In this document: positions 59,230-64,000 of the stretch, piece by piece
Layout: each line of letters begins with the position of its first letter
Position numbering within the stretch: the stretch's first letter is position 1
Assembly: GCF_000718135.1 (NCBI RefSeq)
Contig: NZ_JOEM01000002.1
Coordinates: 62,001 to 126,000 of the forward strand
DNA: 64,000 nt
Reading direction: 5' to 3'
Origin: Streptomyces cyaneofuscatus
GTDB taxonomy: Bacteria > Actinomycetota > Actinomycetes > Streptomycetales > Streptomycetaceae
The notes under the pieces: generated by a model
What the model was told of the DNA's origin: nothing
Seen by the model: the letters and a program-made list of their open reading frames with translations, nothing else
Database searches by the model: none
Program-made: the position numbers and the translations under genes

Positions 59230-60168
59230 GTGGCGTTAGCGGGCGTGAAGCGGCAGTCCGGGGCGGATGGCGCACACCCCCGGCCCGGCACCGCGGCCCG
59301 GGACCGGGCCGCCTGGTTCCTCGTGCTCCCCGCCCTCCTCCCGATTCTGATCCTCAGCGTCGGCCCGCTGCTCTACGGCATCGCGCTCGCCTTCACCGAC
59401 GCCCAGTCCGGCCGCACCCGCTCCACCCAGTGGATCGGCACCCTCAACTTCCAGGACCTCCTGCACGACACCCTCTTCTGGGACTCCTTCCGGATCGGCC
59501 TCCTCTGGGCGTTCGGCGTCACCGTCCCGCAGTTCCTCCTGGCCCTCGGCCTCGCCCTGCTCCTCAACCAGAAGCTCCGGCTGCGCTGGCTGGCGCGGGC
59601 GCTGGCGATCATCCCCTGGGCGATGCCCGAGGTCGTCGTCGGCATCATGTGGCGCCTCGTCTACAACCCCGACGCGGGCATCCTCAACGAGACCCTCCGC
59701 GACCTCGGCCTCGGCGACGGCCGCGACTGGCTCACCGGTCTGGCCACCGCGCTCCCCGCCGTGATCCTCGTCGGCATCTGGGCCGGCATGCCCCAGACCA
59801 CCGTCGCCCTGCTCGCCGGACTCCAGAACACCCCGCACGAACTCCACGAGGCGGCGGCCCTGGACGGTGCGGGCGCCTGGCGCCGGTTCCGTACCGTCAC
59901 CTGGCCCGCGATCAAGCCCATCGCGCTCGCCATCAGCGCCCTCAATCTGATCTGGAACTTCAACTCCTTCGCCCTCGTCTATGTGCTGACCAGCGGCGGG
60001 CCCGGCGGGCGGACCCGGCTGCCGATGCTCTTCGCGTACGAGGAAGCCTTCCGCTACGGGCAGTTCGGCTACGCCGCCGCCATGGGCTGCGTGATGGTCG
60101 CGGTGATCTCCGTGATCCTCGCCTGCTGTCTCGTCGGCCGGATCAGCGCAGGAGGCGAGCAGCGATGA
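59230..60168 (+). CDS. sugar ABC transporter permease (MalF-type), TTA at codon 3
   Basis: A 312-residue permease with six membrane segments and the EAA loop EAAALDGAGAWRRF that docks the ATPase. A long hydrophobic first helix follows a 30-residue cytoplasmic N-terminus. GAGAGG lies 6 nt before the GTG at 59230. Codon 3 (59236-59238) is TTA, so expression of the whole operon may be limited by the bldA tRNA. The next permease start overlaps its stop by 4 bases. Confidence 0.92.
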   Translation: MALAGVKRQSGADGAHPRPGTAARDRAAWFLVLPALLPILILSVGPLLYGIALAFTDAQSGRTRSTQWIGTLNFQDLLHDTLFWDSFRIGLLWAFGVTVPQFLLALGLALLLNQKLRLRWLARALAIIPWAMPEVVVGIMWRLVYNPDAGILNETLRDLGLGDGRDWLTGLATALPAVILVGIWAGMPQTTVALLAGLQNTPHELHEAAALDGAGAWRRFRTVTWPAIKPIALAISALNLIWNFNSFALVYVLTSGGPGGRTRLPMLFAYEEAFRYGQFGYAAAMGCVMVAVISVILACCLVGRISAGGEQR

Positions 60169-61004
60169 GTCTGCCCACCAGCAGGGCCGCGCGCGCCGGG
60201 CAGTACCTCGCGCTCCTCGCGTACCTGGTGTTCCTGGCCTTCCCGTTCCTCTGGCTGCTCTCCACCGCCTTCAAGCCCGCCCGCGAACTGGGCTCCCTGC
60301 ACCCCACCTGGATCCCCGACAACCCCACCCTCGAGAACTTCCGCCAGGCCTTCGACGAGCAGCCGTTGCTCCAGGCCGCCGCCAACTCGCTGATCGCCGC
60401 CGTCTCCGCCGCCCTGATCGCCGTCGTCATCGCGACCCCGATGGCCTATGTGATGGCCCGCCACCGGGGCCGGCTCGCCACCGCCGCGACCGGCTGGGTC
60501 GTGGTCAGCCAGGCGTTCCCGTTCGTGCTGGTGATCATTCCGCTCTTCCTGGTCCTGAAGAACCTGCATCTGATCAACACCCTGTGGGGGCTGATCCTGG
60601 TGTACGTCGTCTGGTCGCTGCCCTTCGCGCTGTGGATGCTCGCCGGGTATGTGCGCGCTGTGCCGGCCGAGCTGGAGGAGGCCGCCGCCGTGGACGGGGC
60701 GGGGCGCGTACGGACCCTCGTCTCGGTCGTCGCCCCGCTGCTCGCGCCCGGGATCGTGGCCACCGCCCTCTTCGCGTTCATCACCGCGTGGAACGAGTTC
60801 TTCTTCGCCCTCGTTCTCCTCAAGACCCCGGAGAAACAGACCTTGCCGGTCGTCCTCACCCACTTCCTCGGCGCGGAGGGCGTGGCCGACCTCGGGCCGC
60901 TGGCCGCCGCCGCGTTCCTCGCCACGCTGCCCTCCCTCGTCCTCTTCGCCTTCATCCAGCGCCGGATCACCGGAGGGATGACGGCAGGGGCGGTGAGGGG
61001 CTGA
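60165..61004 (+). CDS. sugar ABC transporter permease (MalG-type)
   Basis: A 279-residue permease with six membrane helices and the EAA loop EEAAAVDGAGRVRTL. It carries the MalG signature of carbohydrate importers. It is the second membrane half and pairs with the MalF-type protein upstream. ATG 60165 overlaps that gene's stop (ATGA), and its own stop shares a base with the start of the binding-protein gene (TGATG). No ATP-binding protein gene lies in this operon, so a shared ATPase such as MsiK is expected. Confidence 0.94.
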   Translation: MSLPTSRAARAGQYLALLAYLVFLAFPFLWLLSTAFKPARELGSLHPTWIPDNPTLENFRQAFDEQPLLQAAANSLIAAVSAALIAVVIATPMAYVMARHRGRLATAATGWVVVSQAFPFVLVIIPLFLVLKNLHLINTLWGLILVYVVWSLPFALWMLAGYVRAVPAELEEAAAVDGAGRVRTLVSVVAPLLAPGIVATALFAFITAWNEFFFALVLLKTPEKQTLPVVLTHFLGAEGVADLGPLAAAAFLATLPSLVLFAFIQRRITGGMTAGAVRG

Positions 61005-62302
61005 TGCGCCGCACCCTGGCCCGGCGGGCCGCCGCGGCCGCCGCCGTCCTCGCCCTCCTGCTCACCGGTTGTTCCAGCACCGACGACGGCAGGGACGCCG
61101 ACGGCACCATCCGCCTCAGGTTCCAGTCGCTGGCCTGGCAGAAGGAGTCCGTCGACGCCAACAAGCAGCTGGTGAAGGAGTGGAACGCCGCTCACCCCGA
61201 CGTCCAGGTCGACTACGTCCAGGGCAGCTGGGACAACGTCCACGACCAGCTGCTCACCTCCTTCGAGGGCGGCGAGGCGCCCGACATCATCCACGACGCC
61301 TCCGACGACCTCGCCGACTTCGCGTACGGCGGCTACCTCGCCGACCTGCGCCCCCTCCTCCCCGAGCGGCTCAAGGCCGACATCCCCGAGCAGTCCTGGC
61401 GCACCACCACCTTCGACGGCGGGATCTACGGCGTCCCGTTCCTCCAGGAGCCCCGGGTCCTGATCGCCAACACCGAGATCCTCAAGGCGTCGGGGGTGCG
61501 GATCCCGACGCCGGAGCAGCCCTGGAGCTGGGCGGAGTTCCGGCAGGTCACGAAGGAGCTGACCGGCAAGGGGCGTTACGGGGTCGCCTGGCCGCTCAAG
61601 GAACCCGTCTCCGTCACCCTCAACCTGGGCCTCTCCGGCGGCGGGCAGCTCTTCCACCGTGACCCGGACGGCAAGGCGGAGCTGCGTTTCGAGGAGGGCG
61701 ACCGGGTGGTGACCGGGACCATCCACGACCAGGTCAACACCGACCGCAGCGCGGCCCGTACGGCGCTGGGCATGGGCGGATCGGACGCCCTGCCCGGCTT
61801 CTTCGGCGGCCGGTACGCCATGCTCCCGCTCGGCTTCGCCTACCGCCAGCAGGTCGTCGAGCAGGCCCCCGAGGGATTCGCGTGGACGGTGCTGCCCGCT
61901 CCGGCGGGCAGTGGAGGGCTGGCCCAGGGAGTGAGCCCGCAGACCCTCTCCGTCGCCGAGGACAGCCCGCACAAGGAGGAGGCCGTCGCCTTCATCGACT
62001 TCCTGCTGCGGCCGCCGAACATGGTGCGCCTCGCCCGGGGCGACTGGATGCTCCCCACCGGCACCACCGCCCTCGCCCACCCCTCCCTGCACACCACCGA
62101 GAACGGCTGGGCCACCGGGACCGCGCTCGTCGGGCAGCTGCGCCCGGCGCCCGCGCAGACCGTACGGGGCTACCCCGAGTGGAAGGACAAGGTGGCGACC
62201 CCCGCGCTCCAGGAGTACTACAGCGGCGCGATCGACACCGATGAGCTGCGGAAACGGCTGGTCGACGACGGGAACCGGGTCCTGGCCCGCTATCAGCGCT
62301 GA
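61004..62302 (+). CDS. extracellular solute-binding lipoprotein (sugar ABC transporter)
   Basis: A 432-residue family-1 (carbohydrate) solute-binding protein. The signal peptide ends in the lipobox LLTGC, so it is anchored to the outer face of the membrane by a lipidated Cys (residue 23). The body shows LRFQSLAWQ, APDIIHDASDDLADFA and a C-terminal EEAVAFIDFLLRPPN. It captures the sugar and hands it to the two permeases. The gene comes last in the operon, after both permeases, whereas binding-protein genes usually come first. The sugar is unknown. Confidence 0.93.
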   Translation: MRRTLARRAAAAAAVLALLLTGCSSTDDGRDADGTIRLRFQSLAWQKESVDANKQLVKEWNAAHPDVQVDYVQGSWDNVHDQLLTSFEGGEAPDIIHDASDDLADFAYGGYLADLRPLLPERLKADIPEQSWRTTTFDGGIYGVPFLQEPRVLIANTEILKASGVRIPTPEQPWSWAEFRQVTKELTGKGRYGVAWPLKEPVSVTLNLGLSGGGQLFHRDPDGKAELRFEEGDRVVTGTIHDQVNTDRSAARTALGMGGSDALPGFFGGRYAMLPLGFAYRQQVVEQAPEGFAWTVLPAPAGSGGLAQGVSPQTLSVAEDSPHKEEAVAFIDFLLRPPNMVRLARGDWMLPTGTTALAHPSLHTTENGWATGTALVGQLRPAPAQTVRGYPEWKDKVATPALQEYYSGAIDTDELRKRLVDDGNRVLARYQR

Positions 62303-62321
62303 AGAAGGCGGCGAAAATAAC

Positions 62322-62350
62322 TAGACGAGACGTTGCGTCTCGCTTAGGGT
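62322..62350 (+). promoter_or_regulatory. promoter with palindromic operator for the glycosyltransferase gene
   Basis: -35-like TAGACG (62322-62327), 17-nt spacer and -10-like TAGGGT (62345-62350), 7 nt before the ATG at 62358. The spacer holds the perfect palindrome CGAGACG-ttg-CGTCTCG (62326-62342), an operator shape typical of TetR-family repressors. Confidence 0.6.
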
Positions 62351-62357
62351 GAAGCAC

Positions 62358-63557
62358 ATGACGGAATCCCCGCGTGCCCACATCGCCATGTTCTCCATCG
62401 CCGCCCACGGGCATGTGAACCCGAGCCTCGAAGTGATCCGCGAGCTCGTCCGCCGTGGGCACCGTGTCAGCTACGCCATCCCCGCCTCGTTCGCCGGCAA
62501 GGTCGCGGCCACCGGCGCCGAGCCGGTGATCTACACCTCGACCCTGCCGACGGACGACGACCCCGAGGCGTGGGGCACGGAGCTGATCGACAACATCGAA
62601 CCCTTCCTCGCCGACGCCATCCAGGCCCTCCCGCAGCTGATCGCCGCCTTCGACGGCGACGAGCCCGACCTCGTCCTGCACGACATCACCTCCTATCCCG
62701 CCCGCGTCCTCGCCCACCGCTGGGGCGTCCCCGCCGTCTCCCTCTGGCCCAACCTGGTGCCCTGGGAGGGGTACGAGAAAGAGGTCGGCGAGCCCATGAC
62801 CGCCGAGCTGAAGCAGACCGAACGCGGCCAGGCGTACTACGCCCGCTTCGACGGCTGGCTCGCCGACAACGGCCTCGGCCATGTCCCCAGCGACGACTTC
62901 GTGGCCCGCCCGCGCCGCGGCCTCGTCCTGATCCCCGAAGCGCTCCAGCCCAACGCGGACCGGGTGGACCGCGACATGTACACCTTCGTCGGCGCCTGCC
63001 AGGGCGACCGTGCCGACCAGGGGGAGTGGGAGCGGCCGGCCGGGGCCGGGAAGGTGCTCCTGGTCTCGCTCGGCTCCTCGTTCACCAAGCAGCCCGCGTT
63101 CTACCGGGAGTGCGTCGCGGCCTTCGGTGACCTGCCCGACTGGCACGTGGTGCTCCAGATCGGCGCGCATGTCGACCCGGCCGAGCTCGGCGACGTACCG
63201 GCGAACGTGGAAGTGCACGCATGGGTGCCGCAGTTGGCGGTGCTGAAGCAGGCCGACGCGTTTATCACCCACGCCGGGGCGGGCGGCAGCCAGGAAGGGC
63301 TCGCCACGGGGACGCCGATGGTGGCCGTGCCGCAGGCCGTCGACCAGTTCGGCAACGCCGACATGCTCCAGGCGCTCGGGGTGGCCCGGCACATCCCGAT
63401 GGAGGAGGCCGACGCGGTGACGCTGCGCGAGGCCGTGCTCGCCCTGACCGGCGACCCGGAGGTGGCGGAGCGGTCCGCCCGGCTGCGCGAGCAGATGGCG
63501 AAGGAGGGCGGGACGCCCCGCGCGGCCGACCTCATCGAGGCCGAACTGTCGCTCTGA
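62358..63557 (+). CDS. macrolide-type glycosyltransferase (GT1, MGT family)
   Basis: A 399-residue GT-B enzyme of the OleD/Mgt type. N-terminal domain: [20 protein letters not shown]-terminal nucleotide-sugar site: [26 protein letters not shown], with the usual His/Glu and Asp-Gln. Such enzymes transfer glucose from UDP-glucose to macrolides and other acceptors and can inactivate antibiotics. ATG 62358 is preferred (7 nt from the -10 hexamer); GTG 62349 is in frame. Regulation by a repressor at the palindrome is likely. The regulator gene is not in the window. Confidence 0.88.
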   Translation: MTESPRAHIAMFSIAAHGHVNPSLEVIRELVRRGHRVSYAIPASFAGKVAATGAEPVIYTSTLPTDDDPEAWGTELIDNIEPFLADAIQALPQLIAAFDGDEPDLVLHDITSYPARVLAHRWGVPAVSLWPNLVPWEGYEKEVGEPMTAELKQTERGQAYYARFDGWLADNGLGHVPSDDFVARPRRGLVLIPEALQPNADRVDRDMYTFVGACQGDRADQGEWERPAGAGKVLLVSLGSSFTKQPAFYRECVAAFGDLPDWHVVLQIGAHVDPAELGDVPANVEVHAWVPQLAVLKQADAFITHAGAGGSQEGLATGTPMVAVPQAVDQFGNADMLQALGVARHIPMEEADAVTLREAVLALTGDPEVAERSARLREQMAKEGGTPRAADLIEAELSL

Positions 63558-64000
63558 GCTGGTCCGCACTGTTCCTCTGAGCGGATCGGCCGGACTGATA
63601 TCCGGACGTTGTGCGCCCCGTCCTGCCCGCCGTGCGACACGGTGGTGCGGGGCGGGGCGTCCGTCTGTGCGCTGCCGGTGGTCGTTGCATCTGCACGCAC
63701 CCCCCGGGTGACTCCACATCTCCGGCAGGGGACTTCACCCCTCTCGCGCACTTCTTCACGCACGTTCACATGTCTTCACGCATACCCGTGTGCGCCCGGC
63801 GGTGTCCCTCCCGGGCGTTCGCGGGTGCGGTCAGCGATGGAGGGAGGGGGTCGGTGACGCCCCTGAGCTGGTGATTCGCCGGTGGGTGAGCGTCTTCGGG
63901 GTGCGTCGATCCGGCTTTGTTGCCTGCGTGTTGACGGTCACCGCCCGTTGTGACCCGCCATGGCCGATTTCTTATTACGAAACCTTGTTGAGTAAGTCAC
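63558..64000. other. right-end intergenic region
   Basis: About 440 bases without a convincing gene. Composition becomes AT-richer at the end. A possible promoter, TTGTGA (63948-63953), 19-nt spacer and TATTAC (63973-63978), could serve a gene to the right. A TTGACG hexamer at 63931-63936 has no clear partner. Confidence 0.4.

Overview
The window is high-GC DNA with strongly G/C-biased third codon positions, GTG and TTG starts, and families confined largely to streptomycetes (DUF397 with DUF5753, SAV2148-type HEPN protein, GAP1/GTPase clusters, rare TTA codons). It reads as chromosomal DNA of a Streptomyces species. I see no rRNA, tRNA, CRISPR array, transposase or phage genes.

Layout. 1-2.4 kb: tail of a secreted alpha/beta hydrolase, a DsbA-like protein and a secreted polysaccharide deacetylase with a TTA codon. 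2.4-4.1 kb: a broken WhiJ/AbaA-type locus in which a DUF397 gene survives, but the divergent XRE/DUF5753 and ATP-binding genes have both lost their N-terminal ends at one junction; a GvpU-like gene follows. 4.2-12.3 kb: a partner-switching (anti-sigma/anti-anti-sigma) stress-signalling block: STAS plus RsbW-like kinase on the plus strand, then on the minus strand a 1389-residue hybrid kinase/phosphatase/anti-sigma protein, two STAS proteins and a PAS-GAF-GAF-PP2C phosphatase.

12.5-28.9 kb is the most unusual part: an NTP-dependent regulatory or conflict-type island. An eight-gene minus-strand operon runs from 28861 to 17883: SaeA-like Fn3 protein, zinc-ribbon GTPase, GAP1 protein, membrane GTPase, 48-residue membrane protein, VWA, PP2C phosphatase and Ser/Thr kinase. 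Beside it lie a three-gene plus-strand unit (membrane protein and small helical protein sharing one Gly/Asn-rich motif, then an inositol-monophosphatase-like protein lacking metal ligands) and a second, divergent GAP1 gene. The first operon gene carries a TTA codon, which suggests developmental control by bldA.

29-46 kb: a large secreted PA14/beta-propeller/DUF1080 protein, an alpha/beta hydrolase, tdh-kbl for threonine catabolism with a LysR gene, LtrA, a VOC protein, a P-loop kinase, an M24 peptidase, treZ, a coupled GH1-GH29 pair and a GNAT acetyltransferase with a short leader ORF. 46-57.6 kb: FHA protein, lpd divergent from a LysR gene across a palindromic operator, a degenerate P450, treY and glgX (with treZ, the glycogen-to-trehalose route), a HEPN protein and a DnaQ-like exonuclease. 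57.6-64 kb: two minus-strand genes, a sugar ABC transporter operon without its own ATPase and with a TTA codon, and a macrolide-type glycosyltransferase behind a palindromic operator. Several plus-strand genes have a -10 hexamer 6-7 nt before the start codon, implying leaderless transcripts.
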